From positions 62,001 to 126,000 of the forward strand of contig JAIFAC010000163.1 in NCBI GenBank assembly GCA_026545765.1: a stretch of 64,000 bases of DNA, written 5' to 3'. Below, piece by piece: positions 37,253-49,157 of this stretch. The notes under the pieces were generated by a model. That model ran no database searches, was not told where the DNA came from, and worked only from the letters and a program-made list of their open reading frames with translations. Position numbers and translations under genes: made by a program. The stretch is from Plantago major. Its lineage: Eukaryota; Streptophyta; Magnoliopsida; Lamiales; Plantaginaceae. How positions within the stretch are numbered: position 1 is the stretch's first letter; every line of letters starts with the position of its first letter.

Positions 37253-38949
37253 TTAGATATTTTGTAAAGAATATATGTTTAAGTTTTGATCAGCAACGTG
37301 ATGACTTATCTTAGTCTCAGAAAGGTGATTAGTACTCTTGGTTCACTTGAACATTGTAAAAGAGGAAAACCACTAAGTATGATAGTCTAGCTAATCTTGT
37401 ATAGGATGTTAGGTCTCAAAATGTAATTTTTATTTTATGAAGAGAAGACCAAGAAGAAGACATCCAAGCAGAAAGCTCAACGACATTGAAGATTTGAAGA
37501 AAACTGCACAAGATTACTGAATCTGTTGTTCAGATATCTTAGCCAGATATCTTAAAGACATGAATAGTTTCAAACAAACTGTGTCATAAGAGATATCTGA
37601 GAAATAAGAGACATATCTGAAAACAAGGAAAGTGTCCACAGATATCTATTCTCAGATACCTTGAGCATTAACCACGTTTCTGAAAAAGAAACATATATAT
37701 TGTAAACAAAGTTGTTTCAATAAATACAAGTGGTATCTGAAGAATGAAGATAAGGACGTGCAAAGAATCAGATAACACTAGTCTCGACATAAAGCATAGT
37801 TCCGCTGACACTCTGGACAAAAGTATAGTACAATGCATTTAATTAATGCACGGACAGAGATGTTCGAATAAAAGCAACTCGAGAAGAAGACAAAACTCAC
37901 ATAAAGATTATACACAGATATCGATAGTTTGAATTTGAGCCTAACGGATACTATTCAAACGGCACTCAAATTCATCTATAAATATCAACACTTAGACTGC
38001 TTGAGAATAGACACAGAACTTTAGACACACCTTGAACTACATACAAACGTTGAACGTCTTACTCTCTTAAAGCAACTTACTTACTCACAAAGCTTTCTGT
38101 TGCGACCAAAACTTTTGATCTTGAGTAAACACTGAAGTTCTAAGTGTCCTGATCCTAAACAAGCAAAGCTATCTGTGAAGGAGTTGAATCAAGAAATCAA
38201 CTATCTGAGATTCATTCTCTTGAACAGATATCATAAGACTTGGGTCAGTAAAATCGAACAAGATACCATACATTGAAAAGTGTATTAAGTAACTTGGTTC
38301 ACAGAGCTATCTGATTAACTGAAAAGTTATTAAGACGATCATCTGACAACTCAAACCAAAAACCAACACCATAACTGGCGTGGAGTACAGGAAGTACTTA
38401 GTTTGAAAAATCAGGGAATAACTCCAAGGTTACCGGAGTATAGGAAGTACTTGATTTGGGAAACTGAGGAATAACTCCAAGGTTATTGAGTATAGGAAGT
38501 ACTTAGCTTGGGAAGCTAGGGAATAACTCAAAGGTTTCTGAGTATAGGAAGTACTTGGCTGTGAAAGCCGGGGAACAACTCAGGGGGAACATTTGGTTGG
38601 GAACCAATTGTTAAGAATCTTAGAATAGGATTATTGTAAGGAGAACTCAATTATCTGTTCTAGTGAATTTTAGGTCTCTGATAGACCGAAGTGGATTAGT
38701 TGGAGGATTACGCCACCTCCAGATACCACTATACTTGCTGTGTTATTTACCTTTCTGTATTTACATTTCAAAGAACACACACACATATTAACTGTTTCTG
38801 CACTTATCTTTATTAAGTCTTCCGCACTCTGATTCTAAGTATCAGATATCCATTCAGATATCTGAGAAATAGTTGTTATCGACAAAAGTTTTTAAAAGAC
38901 TATTCACCCCCCCCTCTAGTCTTTTACTTTGCCGTTATCTGGACCAACA
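37179..38949 (+). mobile_element. Solo LTR (1.77 kb), copia-like family, first copy
   Basis: Starts TGTTGAGAAATT, ends TTATCTGGACCAACA and is flanked by CTAAC on both sides (37174-37178 and 38950-38954). It is homologous over most of its length to 56493-58064. The terminal CACCCCCCCCTCTAGTC run before the end is typical of plant Ty1/copia LTR ends of the SIRE/Maximus kind, as recalled. No internal region is present. Confidence 0.85.
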
Positions 38950-39047
38950 CTAACCATATGATATGTTGTGCTTTGACATATGCTCATGTGATTGTGTACA
39001 ACAATCCACATTTTACTTCCACCTACGCTTCACTAACAATATGTGGT

Positions 39048-39148
39048 TTCTCCATGCATGCCTGAGACAACCCATATGTTATGACAGCGATAAGGAAGTA
39101 TTTCTCCATGCATGCCTGAGACAACCCATATGTTATGACAACGATAAG
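39048..39148. repeat. Tandem duplication, about 55 bases, two copies
   Basis: The unit starting TTCTCCATGCATGCCTGAGA and containing CAACCCATATGTTATGACA occurs twice almost perfectly, separated by a few bases. Confidence 0.85.
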
Positions 39149-40371
39149 TCATCATGCTTATGCACTCAACATGCACCTTATGCATAAGGATATGCATTTC
39201 CATGACTTAAAACTTCACGTTCCATAAGTCAATAATTTCTTTATTGTCTCCAACTATAGAGAATTCTTTTCAACTATGTTTTACCTTCAGTAAGCCACAA
39301 AGAATTCAGTTTAGACACAATAAATTCACTCGATTCCTTGCCACTACAATGGTCTTAATTGAAATCGTCATTCTTTGAACCTGTAGTTCAATCGATTAAT
39401 TCCATGCCGGTAACACGGTCTTATTTGGAAATCATCACAATTTGGACCTACAATCCAACCAATGTTCTTTAAGAAAAAATTTCCAATATTTTCTCTACCT
39501 CGAAACAACCACGAGGGAGCATTCACAAGTATTCATATTTGCACAACTATGTATTGGATACACCATGCTCTTGCGCCATCATGTGCCAAATGTTGGAAGT
39601 ATTCCTTAAGAATTTCCGTCCTTCCACATTTATAGAACTTCAAGCCATATTTAACGTGGTTTGAGCTTTCATGCCGATAAACAAAATTTTCGCATTATGA
39701 GATCCACTTAAATAACACTTGAATTCTAACAAGATTCAAAGATCAACAGTTTCATGTGCATTCAAAACCCCCCTCCCCCCACGAGAGCTGAGTCTTTTAA
39801 ATCTCAACTCGAGAGCGTAAAGCTCTCCGCACCACATGAACGGAGTTTCAAAACTTTACACATTTAATGTGGTCCTTTCCATATGCCTGGAAATAGAATT
39901 TCCGCATAACAAGACCCACTTAAATGATACTTGATTCTGATAAGCATGGACCAGAGGTCTCATTCACACTTCACACACTAGGGAAGAACTTCGCATGCAC
40001 TTCTTGCATAACAAGTACACATGCATTGAATATGCCAACATAGACAATCATCACACAATATTACATAAACGAATTGTAATAAACTCATCATACAAACAAA
40101 CATAACCACACACAGTTTGTATACTTTTGTATGAATGTAAATAGATGATTGAACCAAAATAAGCATATAATGCAACATCACAATGCAACACGAGAACAAA
40201 ATTGCCTTTAACTCTTCTCAAGTTTTAGGTTAAAATCACAATAAGTTTTCAACACGTACGTACTATCAAAGTTCAATGAGAAACAAGTACACGAAAGTAA
40301 GGCCATATCGCATCACAAACAACTCCATGATACTGTAGACGAACGAAATTCGTCTACTCGAAAGTGACATT

Positions 40372-40373
<2 letters not shown>

Positions 40374-40445
<72 letters not shown>

Positions 40446-40450
40446 TATAT
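40374..40450. repeat. (AT)n microsatellite
   Basis: AT dinucleotide run with one ACAC interruption near 40437, just before the left LTR of the gypsy element. Confidence 0.9.
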
Positions 40451-40524
40451 TTAGAATTTTACTAAATTAAATTCTAAAATAAAATTGCTAGATTATTTCT
40501 AATATATAAATTTAAATCAAATTA

Positions 40525-41490
40525 TGTCACATGGGCCAACGTGAAAGTAAATCAGGTAAATTACTACATGTGGATAAATTGGGCTACATGTAAATAAATT
40601 GGGCCATAGATGATGGGCTAGGGCTCCATGTAGTGAAATTGGGCCAGAAGTAATGGGCTAGGGCTCCATGTGGTGAAATTGGGCTAGAGTTGAAGAGTTG
40701 GGCCATGGGCTCCTATATTCTAGGGGAATATGCTCTTCTTATGCTCTTCCAAAGTGTTATAAATAGAGGGCCTCCTTCATTCATTTCTACACACCAAACA
40801 ACACATCAAGAGGAACATAAGAAGAAGAGGAGCAAGAGAAGAGGAGCAAAAAGAAGAGCAAGCAAGAGCAAGAGCAACAAGCAAGATCAAGAGCAAGAAT
40901 CACAAGTCTTCTCAAGATCAGCATCAAAGTTCTAGCAAGTATTCAAGAAGTTCATCAACAAATCCAGGATAGTCACCGTTTGATCCAAGAAGAAGCCTCA
41001 ACGCACTTGGAGAAACGTTATTGGAAGATCAACTACACCAAAAGGAAGATCAAATTCGAGAATCCTGACGAAACTCGAGCAAACGTTCTTGAAGTTCATC
41101 ACCAAATCTAAGCCAAGACCATCGTTAGATCCAAGATCAAGCTCAAAAGCCCTTGGAGAAACGTTTCCTACCGGCCAAACTTCCTCTAAAGAAGATCAAA
41201 GGCCAAATCCTGCGACGATCTAGAAGCGTTCTTCGTGGAGTTCATCAAATTCCCAAGAAGTTCGTCATCGCTCGCATCAAGCACTCCCAAGTTCATAATT
41301 CGATCCGAGATCGTCGAGAAGCCCTCGCATCGACTTTTGCCCGACTTTGAAGTCGTAAATCCTAAAACGAAGAATTTGAAGATCCAAGTTCGCCGCTTTA
41401 GAAGACTAGAATCAGAGGACTAGACTAGAGAATTGTACCCGCTTTTATCAAGATCAACAAAATATTATTTGAGCAACTTTACTTACTACA
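40525..41490 (+). repeat. Left LTR of the Tat element
   Basis: Starts TGTCACATGGGCCAACGTG and ends TTACTTACTACA next to the primer-binding-like site. Contains repeated GGGCTAGGGCTCCATGT words upstream of a TATA box, then a purine-rich AAGAAGAGGAGCAAGAG leader. Confidence 0.8.
40758..40766 (+). promoter_or_regulatory. TATA box of the left LTR
   Basis: TATAAATAG in a GTGTTATAAATAGAGGGC context. The identical box at 49393-49401 in the right LTR supports it as the U3 promoter. Confidence 0.7.
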
Positions 41491-41496
41491 GATTTT

Positions 41497-41513
41497 TGGC
41501 ACGTCCAGTGGGA
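41497..41513 (+). other. Primer-binding-site-like sequence
   Basis: TGGCACGTCCAGTGGGA lies seven bases after the left LTR and resembles the TGGCGnC...GTGGGG type primer sites of Tat/Athila elements. The exact tRNA is not determined. Confidence 0.5.
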
Positions 41514-41544
41514 CATCTCTACCTCTTATATCTAGTGAAGCACC

Positions 41545-42831
41545 ATGCCTCCTAGGAAGACGATTAACTCTTCTCAAGCCTCAGATGAAACGCAATCTAG
41601 GGGTGCTGAAGACCCGCAAACCTTGGCTAACAAAGCCTTTGAAGCTCTAGGTGCAACTGCCACCAAAAGAGATGGAGAAGAAACATCCGATGATGACGAC
41701 GGGTCTTTGCCATCATCTCCTAAGACAAGAGAAGTCCCTCCTCAGCTCCCAACAATGAGTAATCCTTCACTCGACCAAATGGTGTTAGCTTTGACAAAAT
41801 CTATAGAGTTCCTCATGAAGCATACTCAGGAACAAGACCTCAAGATTGCAAAGCTTATGGAACAAGAATTCACACCCGAGAAGATTTTGAGCAAGGAAAT
41901 AGCTGAAACTAGCAAGGCGGAGGAAAGCGACATGTGGTGTATGAGGAACCATCATACGCTAAGCCGATATCAAAACAAGGAGATGTCAATCAACTCCAAG
42001 TGGAATGATCCCGCCGATCACTTGAAGGAATTCATCAAGGAGCTCGAAGAAAGTCTCTTGAAGGTTCCAAATCATCCTTCACATATAGTAAGCCATACAC
42101 ACGGAGAATTGACAATCTGAGAATGCCAGCTGGATATCAACCCCTAACTTTCAACAGTTCGATGGTAAGGGGAGTCCAAAGCAACATATTGCCCATTTTG
42201 TCGAGACATGCAACAATGTCGGGACTTATGGCGATCATCTGGTGAAGCAATTTGTCCGCTCGCTGAAAAATAATGCGTTTGACTGGTACACCGACTTGGA
42301 GGTCGGATCCATAGATAGTTGGGATCACCGAACAAGAATTCTCAATCGCTTCTACAACACACGAAGAATCATAGCATGGTCGAGCTTACCAATGCACGTC
42401 AATGGAAAGAAGAGCCATCCATCGACTACATCAATCGTTGGAGGAATCTGAGCCTTAATTGCAAAGATAGATTATCTGAAGCTTCAGCAATCGAAATGTG
42501 TGTTCAAGGGATGCACTGCGGGCTCCGATATATTCTCCAAGCAATCCAGCCACGGTCATTCGAGGAGCTAGCCACTCGTGCACATGATATGGAACTAAGC
42601 ATGAATAACAGTAGTGTTGATGGCCCTCCCATGAACGAATCACACAAGTATGACACCAAGAGAGGGGGCAAACCACTCTTCAAAGGGAAAGAAGCAACGG
42701 CCTCAAATGCTACAAAGATCACTGTGCCAAGAGGGTCGAAAGACAAAGAGAAAGTAGCCTATATGCCAGCAAATAGCTCGCAAAAGGAGGAACAAAGAAG
42801 GTCTACTTTGAAAGAGCTGATGGCAAAATAG
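41545..42831 (+). pseudogene. Tat element gag (broken)
   Basis: An N-terminal frame of 191 residues (41545-42120) begins MPPRKTINSSQASDETQ and is acidic and Ser/Pro-rich. It stops, and the retrotransposon gag core continues in other frames: FVRSLKNNAFDWYTDLEVGS near 42245-42305, then [20 protein letters not shown] near 42425-42485 and [18 protein letters not shown] near 42555-42608. At least two frame changes and a stop prevent a full capsid protein. Confidence 0.8.
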
Positions 42832-43087
42832 TATCCGTTCCTCAGCTCCGATGTCCCTAGGATATTCGATGAGCTACTGAAGAATAACTTGATCGAACTG
42901 CCAGAAATGAAAAGGCCAAATGAAGAAGGACGCTTAGATGATCCTGGCACTGCAAGTACCATCGTCTCATAAGCCACCCCATCCAAGATTGCTTTGTCTT
43001 CAAGGAAAAAGTGATGAAACTTGTAAGGGAAGGGAAGATCTCGCTAGATGAGGAGGGTGTCGATGTTAACACTATTTCATCCTCCGG

Positions 43088-43519
43088 TTGATACAACCAA
43101 CACCTCTGTTGGAAAGATCTTTAGATGACATACCTTCACCAACTAAAGAGTTGAAGCATATCGACTGCATGAGCACCATATCCGTCAGTGATGAGGACCT
43201 CTTACTTGGCTCTAAACCCCATAATAGGCCGTTGTTCGTAACCGGCTTTACCCATGAGCATAAGGTGAAAAGGATACTTATTGATGGAGGATCTGCAGTC
43301 AACATCCTGCCATTACATACTATGAGAGAAATAGGAATCCCAACTGAAGATCTTGGTAGTAGTCGACTGATGATCCAAGGCTTCAATCAAGGAGGTCAAC
43401 GAGCAATGGGCATTATACGATTAGAGTTGATAATTGGTGATATGTCATCAACACACTCTTCCATGTTATTGATGCTAAACATCCTACAACATACTCCTAG
43501 GGAGACCGTGGATACATGA
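43088..43519 (+). pseudogene. Tat element protease fragment
   Basis: 143-residue frame with the retropepsin-like core VKRILIDGGSAVNILPLHTM. The D-G-G active-site form is common in this lineage, as recalled. It is separated from gag and RT by stops, and the frame closes at 43519 in decayed sequence. Confidence 0.75.
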
Positions 43520-44182
43520 AAATGGTGTAGTTCCATCGACTTTACATCAATGTTTCCAATACTGCTAGAATGGAATGGTTAAGAAAGTGCTTGCAGATGA
43601 GAATCCCTTCACTGAAGTCGAATCTTACTACCGATGCAAAATACTACATAGAACGCACCAAGAGTCCGAATGAAGAATCAAGCTCTAGTGAATAGTCAAA
43701 AGACCAAACTGTCGTGCTAAATAAGGGGAAGTCATTGCCCCAAAGTCACCCTGCTAAAGTCTCACAGATAGAAGACAGTTGTTTGAAAGGTCTTACCCTA
43801 CCCTTGACAAAGCTCAGCATTGCCGGTCCTGTCAAACCACCACTCAAGGGATTCGTTCGTCCCGTGCAAGGGGCTTAGAATATGAAACCGCCATCCGGAG
43901 GAAAGAGACAGTCATTTTGGACCTAAAGCTTTTAAACTCTTGGTGAAAGCAGGATACAATCCTAAGAGGGGCCGTCCCCTGAAAGAAGATGCGTCAAAGT
44001 CCACCAGCTCACAAAGGAATGGAAAGACTCGAGAAGGTTTGGGATTCACATGACCCAACCCCGTACGTATCACCATTAAGCGAGCCACTAGCAATTATAT
44101 AGAAGAGGATGAGAAGTCTCGGACGGAAAGCAATTCCATCAATAGTGATAGCACTTTCCCACGCCAGTCCGTCTTTGATAGG

Positions 44183-46608
44183 TTGGGAACAACTAGAAGA
44201 AATGTGCACCAAATATTGGGACCAATTAAGAAGTCCACACATCAAAGACTAAACCCAGCTAAATCTGTACACCAAAGGTTGGGGCCTGTAAATCCTGAAA
44301 AGGAAGAAGATGCTAGCAAGTTGTGCGCCCCTGAAAAACTACGAAGTTTAATCCCGTCCCGAATGGTGCGCGAGGAAGACATCAAGGTCTCAAGTGGTGA
44401 AGTACTCAAAGCTAAGTGGGTCGCGATAGTTCATATGAAGCCGCAAGCTATTAGCAATGAAGGAAACAACAACATAGAATCATCATATCACATCACCTTG
44501 AAAGATTGCACTGAGGAAGAAGATGCCGAAGAGGCACCGCCCGAGCTTGAGGAGGGAATTAAGTCCACTATCGATGAACTGAAAGAAGTCAATCTTGGTG
44601 ATACTGATAATCCCCGACCTACTTATATAAGTGCATCCCTAAGCCCAGAGGAGGAAGCAACTTGTGTGGCCTTGCTTCGAGAATTCATAGATGTATTTGC
44701 ATGGACATACAAGGAGATCCCTGGACTTGATCCCAAGATAGTTGTTCATAAACTCTCGGTGAAATGTGGAGCCCGACCTATAAAACAAGCCCAAAGGAGA
44801 TTTCGCCCCAAATTGATTTCTCCCATTGAAGGTGAAGTGAATAAGCTAATTGAAGCGGGGTTTATCCGCGAAGTCAGATATCCCACTTGGATCTCCAGCA
44901 TAGTTTCGGTGAGGAAGAAGAATAAACAGATTCGAGTTTGTGTGGACTTTAGAGATCTGAATTCAGCATGTCCCAAAGATGACTTCCCGTTGCCCATACC
45001 AGAGATTATGATCGATGCCACTACTGGTCACGAAGCACTGTCATTCATGGATGGATCTTCAGTATACAACCAAATCCGCATGGCACCCAAAGACGAAGAA
45101 CTGACACCTTTCCGCACTCCAAAAGGAATATACTGCTACGAGGTGATGCCATTTGTACGAAGCACTGTCATTCATAGATGGATCTTCAGTATACAACCAA
45201 ATCCGCATGGCACCCAAAGACGAAGAACTGACACCTTTCCGCACTCCAAAAGGAATATACTGCTACGAGGTGATGCCATTTGTACGAAGCACTGTCATTC
45301 ATGGATGGATCTTCAGTATACAACCAAATCCGCATGGCACCCAAAGACGAAGAACTGACACCTTTCCGCACTCCAAAAGGAATATACTGCTACGAGGTGA
45401 TGCCATTTGGTCTTAAGAATGCCGACGCTACTTACCAAAGATCCATGCAAAATATATTCGATGATATGCTCCACAAGAATGTAGAATGCTATGTGGATGA
45501 TCTAGTGGTAAAGTCAAGAAAAAGAAAAGACCACTGGCAAGATCTAAGGGGAATATTTGAACGACTACGAAGGTATCAATTGAGGATGAACCCCTTGAAG
45601 TGTGCATTTGGAGTCAGCTTCGGAAAGTTCTTAGGCTTCATTGTCCGGCAGCGAGGTATTGAGATCGAGCAATCTAAAATTGATGCAATCATGAAGATGC
45701 CTGAACCCAAGAATATACACGAGCTTAAAAGCTTACAAGGAAAGGTAGCCTATCTCCGAAGATTCATATCTAACCTGGCAGGAAGATGTCAGCCGTTTAG
45801 CCGTCTCATGAAAAAGGATGTTCCATTTGATTGGGATGAAGCCTGTAAGAATGCTTTCCAATGTATAAAGTCTTACTTAATGAAACCTCCAGTGCTGGCA
45901 GCTCCAATACCAGGTCGTCCGCTAATTCTATACATCGCTGCCCATGAACGTTCTGTGGGGGCATTATTGGCCCAAGAAAATGATGACGGAAAAGAAAACG
46001 CACTCTACTATTTGAGTAGAATGATGACACCAAATGAAGTCAAATACTCCCCCATCGAGAAACTCTGTTTAACTCTGGTCTTTGTAATCCAAAAACTGAA
46101 GCACTACTTCCAAGCACATACGATTCATCTTGTCTCAAGAGCTAATCCATTGAAGTATGTCATGTCAAAACCAGTGCTTTCCGATAGGCTTGCTAGATGG
46201 TACTTGCAACTTCAACAGTTTGAAATCATATGTGTACCACAAAAAGCCATCAAGGGACAAGCCTTAGATGACTTCCTTGTTGATCACCCAATTCCTGCTG
46301 AATGGGAGCTAGTGGATGACCTGCCCGATGAGGATGTCATGATCATCGAAGTTACTCCACCATGGAATATGTACTTTGATGGGGCTTCTTATAGAAATGG
46401 TGCGGAGGCAGGAGTAGTGTTCATCTCACCTGAAGGCGACGTGTTGCCTTACTCCTTCACTCTAACTCAAAACTGCTCAAATAATGCTGCAAAATACCAG
46501 GCCTTGATAATTGGGTTAGAATTAGCGACTGATGCAAAACGGTTGGAGCTCAATGTGTATGGCGATTCTAAATTGGTAGTTAATCAACTATCCGTGAATA
46601 TGAGGTAA
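44183..46608 (+). pseudogene. Tat element reverse transcriptase-RNase H, broken by a triplication
   Basis: The first frame (44183-45358) carries the RT N-terminal motifs CVDFRDLNSACPKDDFPLP and the SFMDG motif with the first catalytic Asp. A second frame (45280-46608) carries VMPFGLKNADATYQRSM and the YVDD catalytic box, then RNase H residues and the start of a second RNase H (MYFDGASYRNG, YGDSKLVVNQL). Between them a 127-base segment is present three times (45032-45412). Because 127 is not divisible by three, the joined frame is lost, so no complete RT can be made. Confidence 0.88.
45032..45412. repeat. 127-base segment in three tandem copies within the RT
   Basis: Copies start at 45032, 45159 and 45286 (GAAGCACTGTCATTCAT...), exactly 127 bases apart and almost identical; one visible difference is ATAGATGG versus ATGGATGG. 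The unit spans the SFMDG to VMPF part of the RT. Confidence 0.95.
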
Positions 46609-46755
46609 AGATGGAGTTGTTGCCATATGTCAACTATGCTAGAAGAATGATTGCATGGCTTGGAGGTGTGACAATCAAACATATTTCAAGAGGGCAAAAT
46701 GGCCAAGCCGATGCTCTAGCTAAACTCGCCTCCACTCTTGCAATACCAGGATAAA
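46609..46755 (+). pseudogene. C-terminal part of the second (archaeal-type) RNase H
   Basis: After the stop at 46608 the RNase H continues in another frame: YVNYARRMIAWLGGVTIKHI and RGQNGQADALAKLAS, the usual C-terminal motif with the last catalytic Asp. A one-base shift separates it from the upstream frame. Confidence 0.7.
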
Positions 46756-46880
46756 GTTTCAATGTCCCGGTCAAAAATTGGGTTGTCCTCCGATCTTCAA
46801 GATGATGATATAATCAAGAAAGAAGACAACCATGTCATAGAGGTGTATGAAATCGAGAAAGAAGATCAAGGCCAAGCATT

Positions 46881-48190
46881 GTGGATTACTTGAAGTATGA
46901 TAGATTGCCCAATGAAACACGACGAAGATCAGAAATCAGGCGTAGGGCAACTCGCTTCATATACTACAATGGGACACTTTATCGACGCTCCTTCAATGAA
47001 GTCTTCTTGCGTTGTCTAGGTGAGGAGGAAGCTACACAAGCAATGGAAGAAGCATTCTCAAACTGCAGTACATCAATCGCCCAAATTACATTTTCAAATC
47101 AAGAGGACGGGTTATTATCGCCTACTATGGTCAAGGATTGCATGGATTATGCTAAAGATGCCAAGCAAGCTTGCCACGCTAACTTCATTCACCAACCGCC
47201 AGAGCCATTACATCCGACTGTTGCCTCCTGGCCCTTTGATGCATGGGGGATGGATATTGTGGGACCAATGACGAAATCCTCTGGTGGACATCTATACATA
47301 CTAGCAGCAACAGATTAATTCTCCAAATGGGCAGAGGCTGTGCCTTTGAAAGAAGTAAAGAAAGAGAATGTCGCCAACTTCATTCGCTCGAACATCATCT
47401 ATCGTTATGGAGTTCCTCGATGCATAATACTGACAATGGAAAGCCATTCTGTAACAATACGATCGACAAGTTGTGCCAGCTGTTTGAAATCAAGCAAAGG
47501 AAGTCATCAATGTACTACGCAGCAGCAAATGGCCTCGCGGAAGCTTTCAACAAGACATTGTGCAATTTGCTGAAGAAGGTAGTGGCAAAGTCGAAGAGAG
47601 ATTGGCATGAAAGAATTGAAGAGGCCTTGTGGGTTTATAGGACGATACATCGAACTCCAACTCAATCCACCCCTTACGCACTAGTCTATGGTGTAGAGGC
47701 TGTTCTTCCCCTAGAACGTCAAATTCCATCTCTAAGGATCGCAATTCAAGAAGGGCTCACTGTTGAAGAAAATGCTCGCATCAGGCTGGAAGAGTTGGAA
47801 TCGTTGGATGAGAAGAGGCTGGAAGCCCAACAAAGGCTCGAATGCTATCAAGCACGCATCTCTAGAGCCTTCAACAAAAGAGTTCGCATTCGTTCCTTTC
47901 AAGTAGGAGATCTCGTGGCTCGTGAGAAGACCAATCATTGTGACTCACAAACGGAAACAAGTTCACTTCAAAGTGGACGGCCATATGTTGTCAAAGAAGT
48001 TTATACCAACGGTTCGTACAAACTTAGAGTTGATGATGGATTGAGAATCGCCCCATCAATGGAAAATTCTTGCGATACTACCCGTAACGATATAGCTAAA
48101 AAAAAAATCGCAGGATCCTCAAAACAAAGCAGGGTGCTTAGACTAGTTAAAAAAAAATCGCAGAACCTCAAAACAAAGCAGGGTGCTTAG
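46881..48190 (+). pseudogene. Tat element integrase (broken)
   Basis: Frame 46881-47318 holds the lead-in region and FDAWGMDIVGPMTKSSGGHL with the first catalytic Asp, then a TAA at 47316-47318 where the family has an aromatic residue. The second frame (47243-48190) holds NTDNGKPFCNNTIDKLCQLF with the second Asp, AAANGLAEAFNKTLCNLL with the Glu, and a C-terminal domain with SFQVGDLVAREKTN. The zinc-binding N-terminal residues are damaged. Inactive. Confidence 0.8.
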
Positions 48191-48318
48191 ACTAGTTTAA
48201 AAAAAAAAATCGCAGGAGCCCTCAAAACAAAGCAGGGGTGCTTAGACTAGTTTTTTTTTTTAAAAAAAAAAAAAGAAGCAGAAGCCCTCAAAACAAAGCA
48301 GGGTTGCTTAGATTAGAA
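48095..48318. repeat. Four imperfect repeats of about 50 bases after the integrase
   Basis: The unit AAATCGCAG..CCTCAAAACAAAGCAGGG.TGCTTAGACTAGT occurs four times, separated by poly(A) or poly(T) runs of changing length. Confidence 0.85.
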
Positions 48319-49157
48319 AGCGCCTGACTCGCATGAGCATAAACTGCGAACGGTGACCACCAATGGCATGACACGTGGCTAAACTGTTAACTCGCCTCAC
48401 CTCTAAGGTGGTTATAATAGATACTCCTGGCCCGCATGAGTATAAACTGTGTACGGCACCCCTTTCCAAGTGTTTGAACTACGTTTTGACTTGATCCTCT
48501 CTTATGGAGGTACATAGGCAGCTTAGAAATTTCTAAGTCCAGTCAAAATATGTGAAAGCGGCTAATTTGTCCAAAGCGAACGGATGAATAAATCAAAGCA
48601 ACGATGATGTTGTGCTCTTCATGGTGGTGATCCAAGTCGATAGTCATGCCTCGAACGGATAATGTTGTGCCTCTTCATATAATGGCCTAGATCGAAGTCG
48701 GGTAGACATGCCTTGAAACGGATGGTGTTATGCTTCATGTGGTGGCCTAGATCGAAGTCGATAGACATGCCTCAAATGGATGATGTTACGCCTGTCCATG
48801 TGGTAGCTTTCAGTTGATCAAAATTGGGTAGCATCCGATGAGTGGATTATCAAAAGGTACCAACGTGCAATTTTCGGTGGGCTCATCTTCACGATAGGAT
48901 ATCGTCAAAAGTTGACCGTGTGTAGAAGTAGGGGCTATTTTTCAAAAGAACACCATTCTTCTTGGTTCCTACGAAGCAACATTAATGCACACTTAGGACA
49001 AAATGAATAAATAAGAAAGGATGAGCTAAGAAAAAATAATAATAATAAAATTAGAAGAATAAAAGAGAGAGAAGGAGAAAAGGGGATAAACCAAATCCTC
49101 CATCACGCCTTCTTCTTCTCCTCATCCATGGTTGCTCCTTCCTCCTTCACCTTCTCC
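48319..49157 (+). other. 3' non-coding region of the Tat element
   Basis: Contains GGAGGTACATAGGCAGCTTA near 48506, a sequence type known downstream of pol in Tat/Athila elements; an irregular tandem repeat of about 60-70 bases (48579-48810) with GGCCTAGATCGAAGTCG and TAGACATGCCT words; and a purine-rich tract AAAAGAGAGAGAAGGAGAAA near 49063 that may be the polypurine tract. Confidence 0.55.
48579..48810. repeat. Irregular tandem repeats in the Tat 3' region
   Basis: About four copies of a 60-70 base unit sharing GAACGGAT.ATGTTGTGC, TCTTCATGTGGTGG-like and GATCGAAGTCG..TAGACATGCCT blocks. Confidence 0.7.

Larger units (their letters stand above)
38955..40524. other. Internal region of the 16.6-kb LTR element
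   Basis: No polyprotein domain in any frame. It includes a 55-base tandem duplication (39048-39148) and an AT microsatellite (40374-40450). It ends where the gypsy element begins. Confidence 0.45.
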
